Shown here: positions 40,422 to 48,905 of the stretch, in pieces
How the letters are laid out: each line of letters opens with the position of its first letter
How positions within the stretch are numbered: the stretch's first letter is position 1
Source: Parapristionchus giblindavisi
Lineage: Eukaryota > Nematoda > Chromadorea > Rhabditida > Diplogasteridae
NCBI GenBank assembly: GCA_943737045.1
Contig: CALSFV010000010.1
Location: 1,364,001 to 1,428,000, forward strand
Reading direction: 5' to 3'
Length of the DNA stretch: 64,000 bases
Notes under the pieces: generated by a model
What the model was told of the DNA's origin: nothing
Database searches by the model: none
What the model saw: only the letters and a program-made list of their open reading frames with translations
Made by a program: the position numbers and the translations under genes

Positions 40422-41209
40422 TTAGGTTGTACCATAAGTCTTTGTGCATTTGGTAGTACTGTGTTTACACTTTTGTTTCTCGCTTCGTTTTCAACGGAGC
40501 TCTCTGTAGTGTTGCATATCACTAACTAGTGTCCCCACCTACACAACCCACAGAACCATACATTCAGACTTCTCTTTAATGATGAGTATGCCTCGCCTGT
40601 TTGTCAAAAATGAAAATCTAGTTCTAAAGTCCAATTTGTTCCCGGCTCTCTCTCGCCTTAATTTAACCAAAATCAATCAACACCTAGGTTAGGTGTGTCC
40701 CACATATGTCCCCTCCAATCATACGCTGGCCAATTGCTTGCATAAATTAAAAATCAGAAATTATATTATAAAGGAGAAGAATGATCATGTCGGAAATTTG
40801 AGCAGCGCTTCTTGTCTTAAAGAAGTGCGATCCATGTGATACCCGTCGATAAATGTCAGCCACACTTGGATCATCCACACCCATTATTTCATTAGAATTA
40901 AGGAATCTTTAAAAAGCCAAAAAGTTGTGTAGACCAATATTGGTCATTTGACTGAAATTTGAATAAAATCGCGGATTGGGATCTCTACCTCTTTTATTTT
41001 TCTAAAAAGAACAAGCGCCTGAGTTGGCAATCTGGTAGCTAGATTGAAGAGATGGATCATTCGTAATAACAGTGTGCATATTAGCCAGTGAATTTGAAAC
41101 TAAAATCGATCACTAAACCTGAAAACATCAGAAAATGGAGATGCTGTGTGTTCAAAGAAGTTTGAAAGAAGCTAATGAATTGCATGCGTATAGATGAGGT
41201 CACTGGTTT

Positions 41210-41580
41210 AATCGGGGACCTCTATTGTAAACAACTACAAGATTTAAAGCCATAGCTCTCATCGCCACAGCGGTATCAAATGTTTCTTCTTTACGGCCCC
41301 TGTCGAACTGACACAATTCAACTTGTTATGTTAAGACAGCCAAATTTTTCTGGCGCATACTACCTGTTTCTCTTTATTCTCCGGACCTTACTCTCTCGGG
41401 TCGCTACTTTAGTTAAGGCGCCCAACTTGATTTAGTCAATAAAAATTTTAAGAACAAACAAGATATCGAAAAGTGGTTGTCCTCAAAGTTCGCACAATAA
41501 CCCAAGCCCTTCCACTAGCAGTGAGCCCACTGTGTGGCTGGATCATAGCAAGGAGTCACCAACGACAACAGCGAATAAAT
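41210..41580 (+). pseudogene. Mariner transposase relic (C-terminal part)
   Basis: One frame from 41375 reads YSPDLTLSGRYFS, then, after a stop, LVNKNFKNKQDIEKWLSSKF, later VTNDNSE. This follows the C-terminal order of mariner transposases: the YSPDLAPSDYH block, then a KWL helix, then a final NDGEY-like motif. The third catalytic aspartate (D of APSD) reads as G, and several stops interrupt the frame, so the enzyme is dead. Weaker resemblance (LYCKQL near 41222) continues upstream. No usable start was found; the N-terminal half (40600-41200) is too decayed for me to read. Confidence 0.75.
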
Positions 41581-41821
41581 TCATCCTTAAAGGAAGAGTT
41601 TCCCATAAATATATTGATTGAAATGCCGAAAATGTTCGAAAGTGAAATTTTATCCCACCACGAATTGACGAACTATCATACTGTAGTTTAAAGAAAGCGC
41701 GATTGATTTCCACTCTGGAGCTTGTCCGGAGCATCGATATTAAATGCAAATCACATATTGATGCAGTGTACGCAAATCGTAATTTGATTTACATAGGGAA
41801 TATCTGTGCTGCCTCTTAATA

Positions 41822-42365
41822 CAGTACAGCCCGATCTCCTTTTGTACACGAGTGCCACTGCGGCGCCCTGCGGCGCTCATTTGCGCTCATCATTTATTTG
41901 TGTGGGTACTGAATATTTTTCGATTCTCAAAGTCTTAATCATGAGTTTCCGTTATGAAAAGTTGTTTTAATGACTAAAGAAACTGAAACAAAATTTTTAT
42001 TGATGAGAAAAAACAATTATAAGTCAAATCACACTGGTCCGAAAACGATGGGTACTGTACATTTCGAAAAATATCTTACGGCGATCGTGCGATCGATGAG
42101 CAATATTACAGTATACCTTTCTAGTAAATAATTACCCAACGTTTTCGGACCAGTGTGATTTGACTTTTAATTGTTTTTTCTCATTAATAAAAATTTTGTC
42201 TCAGTTTATTTAGTCATTAAAACAACTTTTCATGACGGAAACTCATGATTAAGGCTTTGAGAATCGAAAAGTATTCAGTACTCGCAGAAATAAGTGATGC
42301 GCGCAAATGAGCGCCTCTGCGCGCCGCAGTGGCACTCGTGTACAAAAGGAGATCGGGCTGTACTG
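41822..42365. mobile_element. Tc1-like MITE with very long inverted repeats, 544 bp
   Basis: The ends start CAGTACAGCCCGATCTCC, flanked by TA (41820-41821 and 42366-42367). The inverse arms run inward for roughly 240 bp with small differences, leaving a short centre around 42050-42110 (ATCTTACGGCGATCG). Almost the whole element is a hairpin. It is inserted in the mariner downstream of its transposase relic. Confidence 0.88.
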
Positions 42366-42744
42366 TATAACCCGTCCATGCAAATGCGTTGTATCTTGGA
42401 CAATTTTTTTAAAAATTTGAATGTGTACTTCAAAAAGCACAAAGACTTATGGTACAACCTAATAGTAACGATATCTGAAGACTATCCTTTACCTTATTCT
42501 TCAGGACAACGACGCGACGAGACGAGGACGACTACAAAAAGTGAGGAAAATCGATATTCACCATATACAGAAGGTATTGATTGATTGATCTATCGATATT
42601 CATGCACTAACGAAATCTGAAGATGATTGCCGTAATCTTCAGGATGCGGACGCGCTGGGACGAGGACGACTGCGAAAAGTGAGGAAAATCGATATTCACC
42701 ATTTACAGAAGGTATTCATTGATTATTCTATCGATATTCATGTA

Positions 42745-42908
42745 TTAGGTTGTGCCATAAGTCTTTGTGCATTTGGTAGTGCTGTGTTTGCACTTTTGTT
42801 TCTCGCTTCGTTTTCAACGGAGCTCTCTGTAGTGGTGCATATCACTAACTAGTGTCCCCACCTACACAACCCACAGAACCATAGATTCAGACTTCTCTTT
42901 AATGATGA
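42745..42908 (+). mobile_element. Truncated mariner left end, 164 bp, copy 1
   Basis: Matches 40422-40585 with few differences, starting at the same TTAGGTTG preceded by TA. It ends at TTTAATGATGA and joins minisatellite sequence TTACC at a shared ATGAT. It is now part of the tandem unit. Confidence 0.85.
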
Positions 42909-43178
42909 TTACCTTATTCTTCAGGACAACGACGCGACGAGACGAGGACGACTACAAAAAGTGAGGGAAATCGATATTCACCATATACAGAAGGTATTGA
43001 TTGATTGATCTATCGATGCTTTGGTGCACGTATTCATGCACTAACGAAATCTGAAGATGATTGCCGTAATCTTCAGGATGCGGACGCGCTGGGACGAGGA
43101 CGACTGCGAAAAGTGAGGAAAATCGATATTCACCATTTATAGAAGGTATTCATTGATTATTCTATCGATATTCATGTA

Positions 43179-43342
43179 TTAGGTTGTACCATAAGTCTTT
43201 GTGCATTTGGTAGTGCTGTGTTTGCACTTTTGTTTCTCGCTTCGTTTTCAACGGAGCTCTCTGTAGTGGTGCATATCACTAACTAGTGTCCCCACCTACA
43301 CAACCCACAGAACCATAGATTCAGACTTCTCTTTAATGATGA
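43179..43342 (+). mobile_element. Truncated mariner left end, 164 bp, copy 2
   Basis: Same start, length and end as the copy at 42745-42908, 434 bp later (420 plus the 14-bp insertion between them). Identical breakpoints show it spread by tandem duplication of a composite minisatellite-mariner unit, not by transposition. Confidence 0.85.
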
Positions 43343-44207
43343 TTACCGTAATCTTCAGGAGGAGGACGCGCCATGACGAGGACGACTACGAAAAGTGAGG
43401 AAAATCGATAGTTACCATTTACAGAAGGTATTCATTGATTGATCTATCGATATTAATGCACAAACGAAATCTGAAGATGATTACCGTAATCTTCAGGTGG
43501 AGGATGCGCCGGGACGAGGACGACTACGAAAAGTGAGGAAAATCGATATTTACCATTTACAGAAGGTATTGATTGATTGATCTATCGATATTCGTTTACT
43601 AACGAAATCTGAACATGATTACCGTAATCTTCAGGAGGAGGACGCGCCGGGACGAGGACGACAACGAAAAGTGAGGAAAATCGATATTTACCATTTACAG
43701 AAGGTATTGATTGATTGATCTATCGATATTAATGCACAAACGAAATCTGAAGATGATTACCGTAATCTTCAGGAGGAGGACGCGCCGGGACGAGGACGAC
43801 TACGAAAAGTGAGGAAAATCGATATTTACCATTTACAGTAGGTATTGATTGATTGATCTATCGATATTCGTTCACTAACGAAATCTGAAGATGAGTACCG
43901 TAATCTTCAGGTGGAGGACGCGCCGAGACGAGGACGACTACAAAAAGTGAGGAAAATCGATATTTACCATTTACAGAAGGTATTCATTCATTGATCTATC
44001 GATATTCATGCACTAATTGATATCTAATTGATATTATCTTCAGAACGACGACACGAGACGAGGACGACTACGCAGAGGATAATAGGATGTGTATAAGGGA
44101 AGCCCTCCTATTTAAATATTCAATTCTTTTAAATATTTTAACCATAAACCATTAATCGATATATTTTCAAGTTTAGCCCATCGTTTCAAGTTGGAATGGA
44201 GTAAAAT

Positions 44208-44222
44208 GGGGGGGGGGGGGGG
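44208..44222. repeat. G15 homopolymer
   Basis: Fifteen consecutive G on the plus strand. Its length may be unreliable, and it could form a G-quadruplex. A C9 run lies at 44603-44611. Confidence 0.85.
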
Positions 44223-44384
44223 CAAGTGTGGACTAATTTAGTAGCGCTGGTTCTTGCATTGGACTTATTGGACTTATTGCCATATTTGCTCCTTCTTGTC
44301 CTTGTATCCATTATTATTTCTTTCATTGCTACTTTTTCATTCTTTATTACTCTTTCTTTGTGCTTGCATATTTATATTTTTCTT

Positions 44385-44850
44385 CATCTCTGATCTGTTG
44401 ATTGGGTTTGGACTGCTGCGCATTGGACTGCTATGCTGAAAATGAAAATTGAAAATGAATTGGATCCGTCGACGGATCCCAAATATGCAAATTAAATTAA
44501 AATGAAAGTGGTGCGGTTGATCGCGGGGAAATATGCAAATATAATTGGTTGTCATGCATGCAAAGTGCCCGGCCGGGCCAAAATGAAAATTTTTTTGCGT
44601 TGCCCCCCCCCTCCACAATGGTAAGGGATGATGACTTGTTTAATTAATTTATTGTTGTGGTATTCGTTGATGTTCATTCGCATGTAACAATTTTTTTTTA
44701 ACAATACGTCTTAACGCATGTAACAATACGTCTTTGAATATCGATTTTTCATTGGAAGAGATCCGAGATATTTGTACACTATCTCGCATCTCTTCCTTTG
44801 TCTTTGTAATATTAATGATCTACCATATCAGGTTTATTTTTTTAATGATA
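44385..44850. repeat. Diverged direct repeat X, copy 2
   Basis: Second copy of the blocks at 39815-40160, in the same orientation. Here the palindromes are better kept: GGATCCGTCGACGGATCC (18 bp, perfect) and GCCCGGCCGGGC. The copy ends with TATCAGGTTTATTTTTTTAATGATA, about 20 bp before the TTAA element. Confidence 0.65.
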
Positions 44851-44870
44851 GTTCAAGCAGTCGTACAATG

Positions 44871-45520
44871 TTAAAACGCGGTCTCTGTAAGAACGTCGGA
44901 GGGGGTGGCACAGTATTTTCAAAATGGTCCGATTTCGCTCAAACTTTCAGGGCAGAGTGCCTAGGGGTGGGATACACTTCAGCCAAAAAATTGGATCCGT
45001 AGGTTGATCTTTGATCTTTGATCTTCGGAATTTTCAACGTAATATTAACCCCACATGCTATACACCATTCGATAGAGCGTGAAAAGTTGTGCCAGGAGCC
45101 AAATTTTCGAAGGAGTAGGTGCTCTGGTATTCGAGAAACAGAAGAAAATGTCGAAAAATAGCGTGATCTCTATTTTCAAAAAATATTTTCGCCATGTTCC
45201 AATGGCGGCCAGCCCCTAGAAATTGCGTTGTATATGCAAAATTGTATGGAGAATCCGATAAAAATAGTCTCCAGTCTGTCCGACATACCGCGCATGCACT
45301 TTTTCGCGAAAAACTGGCGTTAGCTAGCGTTCGCGTTAGCTAAGTTAGCGACCCAGGTTCGAGTCCGCCTCCCGACATAAAATTTTTGCAACTTTTTTTC
45401 GACCACTAATTGAGCTCAATTCAACAAAATTTCATAATTCACGTGTTTTCACAGTGGTCTGACAATTGCTTGACCATTTTTTAACTGATTTCATGTTTAC
45501 ACTTAAGCTGCAGACAGATG
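44871..45520. repeat. Left arm of the TTAA element
   Basis: Inverse of 46942-47599. By eye the arms differ by two substitutions (AGAGTGCC/AAAGTGCC, GGATCC/GGACCC), one A in a homopolymer, and one replaced patch near the tip (about 44898-44907 versus 47554-47573). The last bases are CTGCAGACAGATG, where the first reading frame starts. Confidence 0.92.
45356..45366 (+). promoter_or_regulatory. Pol III B-box match GGTTCGAGTCC (left arm)
   Basis: Exact match to the B-box consensus GGTTCGANTCC, followed by GCCTCCCGACA as in a tRNA 3' end. It is preceded by GCGTTAGCT repeats resembling a D-arm. The T-stem does not pair, so it is at most a tRNA-derived remnant or SINE-like promoter piece. Confidence 0.4.
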
Positions 45521-46069
45521 TTGAGACAGAGACAGATGGCAGGGGTGGATGGGGTGGAAGAGGAGAATATAGAGGAAGATGGAATGGATGAGAACGATAT
45601 CGACGAGGGAGTCTTCGATGATGAGCAATTCATGGGTGACGGAGATCTCATCGTACAAGCAGTCATGGATAATCTCGGTGCGATATTCGATATCAATAGC
45701 CCTCTCGAGAGCGAGGAGGAGTTTACCATGCCCAGAGATACTGTGGTCATGGTAAATCCGGAAGAGGAGATATTCGGAATCACTATGTCTGAGAGGGAGA
45801 GACTTCTAGAGGAAGGAGCGCGCCATGGACTCATTCCGGAGTCCCTTCCTCCTGAGAATGGACGACTTGCCATTGGTGAACCTGACCATCGAGCAGCAGT
45901 AATGGCGGAGGCGGAGAGACACGGAATCCTGCCCGAGTATGCGCCCACTCACTCTGGACAACTTGCCATCTCCCCTTCTGAAGAGCAAAAGATCGACAAC
46001 AATCATCAAGAAGTTGGAACTGTGGCAGTTCCATCTCGTGCTCACAGAATGCAGGCTAATAATAAATAA
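45518..46069 (+). CDS. Acidic 183-aa protein with a two-fold internal repeat, family unknown
   Basis: The open frame runs from the ATG at the inner edge of the left arm to TAA at 46067. A second ATG at residue 7 (ACAGATGG) has the better initiation context. Residues 1-90 are strongly acidic (EEENIEEDGMDENDIDEG) and probably disordered. Residues 91-152 contain two copies of a 32-residue motif: RHGLIPE at 102-108 and RHGILPE at 134-140, then GRLAI at 115-119 and GQLAI at 147-151. The tail is polar and basic. No signal peptide or membrane segment is visible. An AATAAA (46061-46066) overlaps the stop. Intactness next to decayed transposons suggests recent function. I do not recognise the family; an element- or virus-derived accessory or structural protein is possible but unproven. 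Confidence 0.6.
   Translation: MLRQRQMAGVDGVEEENIEEDGMDENDIDEGVFDDEQFMGDGDLIVQAVMDNLGAIFDINSPLESEEEFTMPRDTVVMVNPEEEIFGITMSERERLLEEGARHGLIPESLPPENGRLAIGEPDHRAAVMAEAERHGILPEYAPTHSGQLAISPSEEQKIDNNHQEVGTVAVPSRAHRMQANNK
46061..46066 (+). terminator. Polyadenylation signal AATAAA overlapping the stop codon
   Basis: AATAAA lies in the last sense codons of the 183-aa frame, directly before TAA. This is a compact arrangement, plausible for a short mobile-element gene, but the hexamer is common in AT-rich DNA. Confidence 0.35.
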
Positions 46070-46112
46070 TCACGTTGATTGGTCCACATTATCAGCTATG
46101 GATTTCATGACA

Positions 46113-46118
46113 TATAAA
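46113..46118 (+). promoter_or_regulatory. TATA box candidate (TATAAA)
   Basis: CATATAAAGTC lies 44 bp past the stop of the acidic protein and 85 bp before the ATG of the small basic frame, a spacing that allows a transcription start near 46145. Support is sequence-only. Confidence 0.3.
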
Positions 46119-46202
46119 GTCTTTGATGTTCTTCCCAGATTAGATCGTCGGAATACAATTTATCAAACAATTTCAACAATAAACAATAAGCATAGTTATA
46201 CT

Positions 46203-46322
46203 ATGGCTACTAGGGGGGTGTCATCGACAGGGGGGCTGGGTCTGGTTCCGGCTGCTGCAGCTTCACGGAGGGGCGCTCGGTTGCGTGCAGCCGCTGCGAC
46301 AGCCTATAATAAGCGAGATTAG
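46203..46322 (+). CDS. Small basic alanine-rich 39-aa peptide (hypothetical)
   Basis: ATG at 46203 (CTATGG) to TAG at 46320. The peptide is rich in alanine and arginine (PAAAASRRGARLRAAAATAY). The frame is also open upstream to 45939, overlapping the end of the acidic protein in another frame, so the start is a guess based on the TATA-like box. Local base composition is clearly more GC-rich than the flanks, which could reflect coding or a short GC-rich repeat. A small nucleic-acid-binding peptide is conceivable from its charge only. Confidence 0.3.
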   Translation: MATRGVSSTGGLGLVPAAAASRRGARLRAAAATAYNKRD

Positions 46323-46354
46323 TAGACAAAGTCAATTGAAACGATATTACCCCA

Positions 46355-46944
46355 TTAGCCAGTGCACTGAGCCAGTCCCAGAGGCGCTTCTGCAGCCAGT
46401 GAGCCCATCGGACAGTCCAGAGCAGTAGCTTGCCAGCGAACTGAAGAGCAAAAGCGCTGATTTTGATAGATGCACATATAAATACCTTCGCGTTCGCTCC
46501 TTCCCTGGCCGAAAGGTATGCACCAGTATGCAGCGCTACGAAGCCATAGCTTCGTAGAAGCAACGAAAGGCAGAAGGCAGCAAAAAAGAGCGAGTAGAAT
46601 CTGCACGAATAGTTGCGTATGATCAAACAAATTCAAAATATATAGCAAACATACTCTTGAACGGCATACTGCTCTGGCGCCTTCTGCTCTGCCCACTTCA
46701 TAGTAGCACACGAGAAGCGGGATACGCGACAAACAAGCCATGCAGGAAACATCGCTGTAATTGAACAATGCGAAAAGGGAAAACAACGCAAAAAGAACCT
46801 GAATCGATAGAAGAGCGGGATCAACAGAAGATGATCTGTAAGAAGTGAAACAGCGACCTTTAGCTCTCCTCCAACATGTAAATTTACTAACTGATATGCT
46901 AATTTCACACATACCTCATGCCAACGCCGATTTTGCATCAGCAT
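46355..46944 (-). CDS. Possible minus-strand gene, hydrophobic, maybe spliced (hypothetical)
   Basis: The right arm ends with ATG at 46944, giving MLMQNRRWHE up to a strong donor, GAG|GTATGTGTG (46914). A good acceptor, CTTCTTACAG, ends at 46836, making a 79-bp intron; a further acceptor, ATTCAG, lies at about 46799. A continuous frame of 185 codons (46355-46912) covers the rest. It has two hydrophobic segments of similar layout (VLFALFSLFALF and ILLALFCCLLPFVA), each followed about 35 residues later by GR-E. A second candidate intron (GTATGTTTGC to TTCGTGCAG, 54 bp) separates them. If real, it is a short membrane protein convergent with the acidic gene. It could equally be chance open sequence. 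Confidence 0.25.
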
Positions 46945-47599
46945 CTGTCTGCAGCTTAAGTGTAAACATGAAATCAGTTAAAAAATGGTCAAGCAATTGT
47001 CAGACCACTGTGAAAACACGTGAATTATGAAATTTTGTTGAATTGAGCTCAATTAGTGGTCGAAAAAAAGTTGCAAAAATTTTATGTCGGGAGGCGGACT
47101 CGAACCTGGGTCGCTAACTTAGCTAACGCGAACGCTAGCTAACGCCAGTTTTTCGCGAAAAAGTGCATGCGCGGTATGTCGGACAGACTGGAGACTATTT
47201 TTATCGGATTCTCCATACAATTTTGCATATACAACGCAATTTCTAGGGGCTGGCCGCCATTGGAACATGGCGAAAATATTTTTTGAAAATAGAGATCACG
47301 CTATTTTCGACATTTTCTTCTGTTTCTCGAATACCAGAGCACCTACTCCTTCGAAAATTTGGCTCCTGGCACAACTTTTCACGCTCTATCGAATGGTGTA
47401 TAGCATGTGGGGTTAATATTACGTTGAAAATTCCGAAGATCAAAGATCAAAGATCAACCTACGGGTCCAATTTTTTGGCTGAAGTGTATCCCACCCCTAG
47501 GCACTTTGCCCTGAAAGTTTGAGCGAAATCGGACCATTTTGAAAATACTGTGCCATGTTCAGTCGGAATTCTGACGTTCTTACAGAGACCGCGTTTTAA
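46942..47599. repeat. Right arm of the TTAA element
   Basis: Reverse complement of the left arm. Its inner end, read on the minus strand, is also CAGACAGATG, giving a second ATG facing the first. Confidence 0.92.
47096..47106 (-). promoter_or_regulatory. Pol III B-box match (right arm)
   Basis: The same exact B-box on the opposite strand, because the arm is inverted. If active, both sites would direct transcription towards the element centre or internal to the arm. Confidence 0.4.
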
Positions 47600-48657
47600 G
47601 TGCATAGAACATATATGAATAATGAAGAATGCTGGCAGGTTAGTCTAGAATATTAATGCATTTAAGTTTATACAATTCTATAATGGTATACAATTTAGAT
47701 ACGGATGGAGTAATATTTTCGCTGATTTCACGAATACCGTATTGCTCTTTTATTGATGTGGTGAGTTATTTTAGATTCAATTAATTATTTAAATATTATT
47801 ATATGATTACAGAATCAATGGTTATCATTCTAGATATCAAGGAATCGGAATCGTTTATATATTGAAGTATTACTTGAATGAATATCTACAATTGATCTCG
47901 TTGGCGACCCCGGGGAGATCAATGTTGTGGATTCATCTTCATTCCCCTCATTTACACATGCTTTCAAGCTTGGCAGACCATATTTTAAATAAATATTTCA
48001 TTTCATTTGCTGTTCTTAAGAATATATACGAAATGACACAATCCAATCTAGGCCATCTAAAACAATTTCGAATCTATTCTGCTTTAGTTCTCCTATTAGT
48101 AATGTTATACTGTGACTTAACTGATACAATTCTCTTCGTTTCTTCTTATTTCATCACCCACACTACAAATGATTTCAATCACAAAATGACTTTCTCAACA
48201 GACCATCGAATTTAACGATGCGGTGCTTACTTGTTCGTCTTGTATCGATGTTCTACCGGCGAACTGAAGTTTTGATGATGAAATATTATCGGTAGGTATG
48301 CCACAAATTCCCTGAAGATTGAAAGTTCAATGACCAAATGGGCGATTCTCAATGATACGTGGTCATTTTGGACAATGAACATAGAATTTCTATGAAAAGA
48401 TATGATTGCAAAACACTACTTGCAAGGGGAAACAATGGCCATAGCTTTTGAGTTTGTAAGTGGCGGAGTTGGTGATATATTGTATCATTGTCGATGTACA
48501 GGGAGTCATCGTATCACTTTCGAGACGTCCTGTATTGTTGTATCATTTTACATTTAAATTGTACACTTCATTTAGATGAACGATTCGGTGGATCACAGAA
48601 TCTGTAGTACTACTACATATAGTGACATAGGATAGTTCCATTGTTTCGCGTTTCTTA
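47600..48657. other. AT-rich DNA, no supported gene
   Basis: The longest frame (117 codons from 47862) has no recognisable motif. TGGCGACCCCGGGG near 47902 looks superficially like a retroelement primer-binding site, but no LTR ends were found around it. Nothing else was recognised. Confidence 0.5.
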
Positions 48658-48905
48658 GTCTAATTCAGAATTTTTTGCTCTTTCACATGATATATGAGAC
48701 TACAACAATTTTGCTCGTCATGAATTGTTTAATAGCTAAAATGCACCGAGGACAGAAAGATAATTTTGTACTTTGGCATAAGTGGCCGCTGTTGAACATG
48801 TGAAAAAGTATTTTTATTGAGAATTGTTTGCTCTTTCAAATGGTATATGACACGATAGGTATCGTTGCCATTTTGGCATGTGATAAATTGTTTTGTCCAG
48901 AGATT
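48658..48905 (-). repeat. Isolated, inverted, diverged satellite fragment
   Basis: On the minus strand it reads as part of a B monomer (TTTATCACATG to TGTCATATACC), then a whole C-like monomer, then GTGAAAGAGCAAAAAATTCTGAAT. Orientation is opposite to every other satellite copy in the window. In places it resembles type A (GTTCAACAGCGGCCACTT, CATGTGAAAGAG), in others type C, so it may preserve an ancestral state. Confidence 0.88.

Larger units (their letters stand above)
40422..42462 (+). mobile_element. Mariner transposon, decayed, with nested MITE
   Basis: The ends TTAGGTTGTACCATAAGTC...GACTTATGGTACAACCTAA are inverted repeats matching for about 26 bases. TA flanks each end (40420-40421 and 42463-42464). 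Without the nested 544-bp element and its TA it is about 1.5 kb, near the usual mariner size. A stop-ridden transposase relic lies in the right half. Removing it restores a normal 138-bp minisatellite unit. Confidence 0.9.
42463..44075. repeat. 138-bp minisatellite, main part
   Basis: GTGAGGAAAATCGATA recurs at 43395, 43533, 43671, 43809 and 43947, a constant 138-bp step, and at 42541/42679. Between 42679-42961 and 43113-43395 the step is 282 because a mariner end fragment is included. One unit carries a 14-bp insertion at about 43016-43029. The array degrades after about 44040. Confidence 0.92.
44871..47599. mobile_element. TTAA-bounded element with arms of about 650 bp
   Basis: The sequence from TTAAAACGCGGTCTCTG inward is inverted at the other end, closing with CCGCGTTTTAA. 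TTAA at 44871-44874 and 47596-47599 may be the target duplication, although being palindromic it could also be part of the arms. The ends are not CCC as in classic piggyBac. TTAA targets are also known for Kolobok. The internal 1.4 kb holds an intact acidic protein frame, a small basic frame and a minus-strand frame. No transposase was recognised, so it is non-autonomous or of an unfamiliar type. Confidence 0.8.

Noticed and set aside
44337..44618. 93-codon minus-strand frame
   Set aside because: It lies in the diverged repeat X and low-complexity sequence, with no counterpart in the other copy.
45310..45377. A complete tRNA gene in the TTAA element arms
   Set aside because: Only the B-box and 3' side look like tRNA. 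The T-stem does not pair and no acceptor partner was found.
44871..47599. Classic piggyBac element
   Set aside because: TTAA fits, but the ends are AACGCGG and not CCC, the arms are far longer than usual, and there is no piggyBac transposase.
47902..47915. TGGCGACCCCGGGG as a retroelement primer-binding site
   Set aside because: No LTR, polypurine tract or retroelement protein was found around it.
47862..48215. 117-codon frame as a gene
   Set aside because: No recognisable motif, AT-driven composition and no supporting signals.
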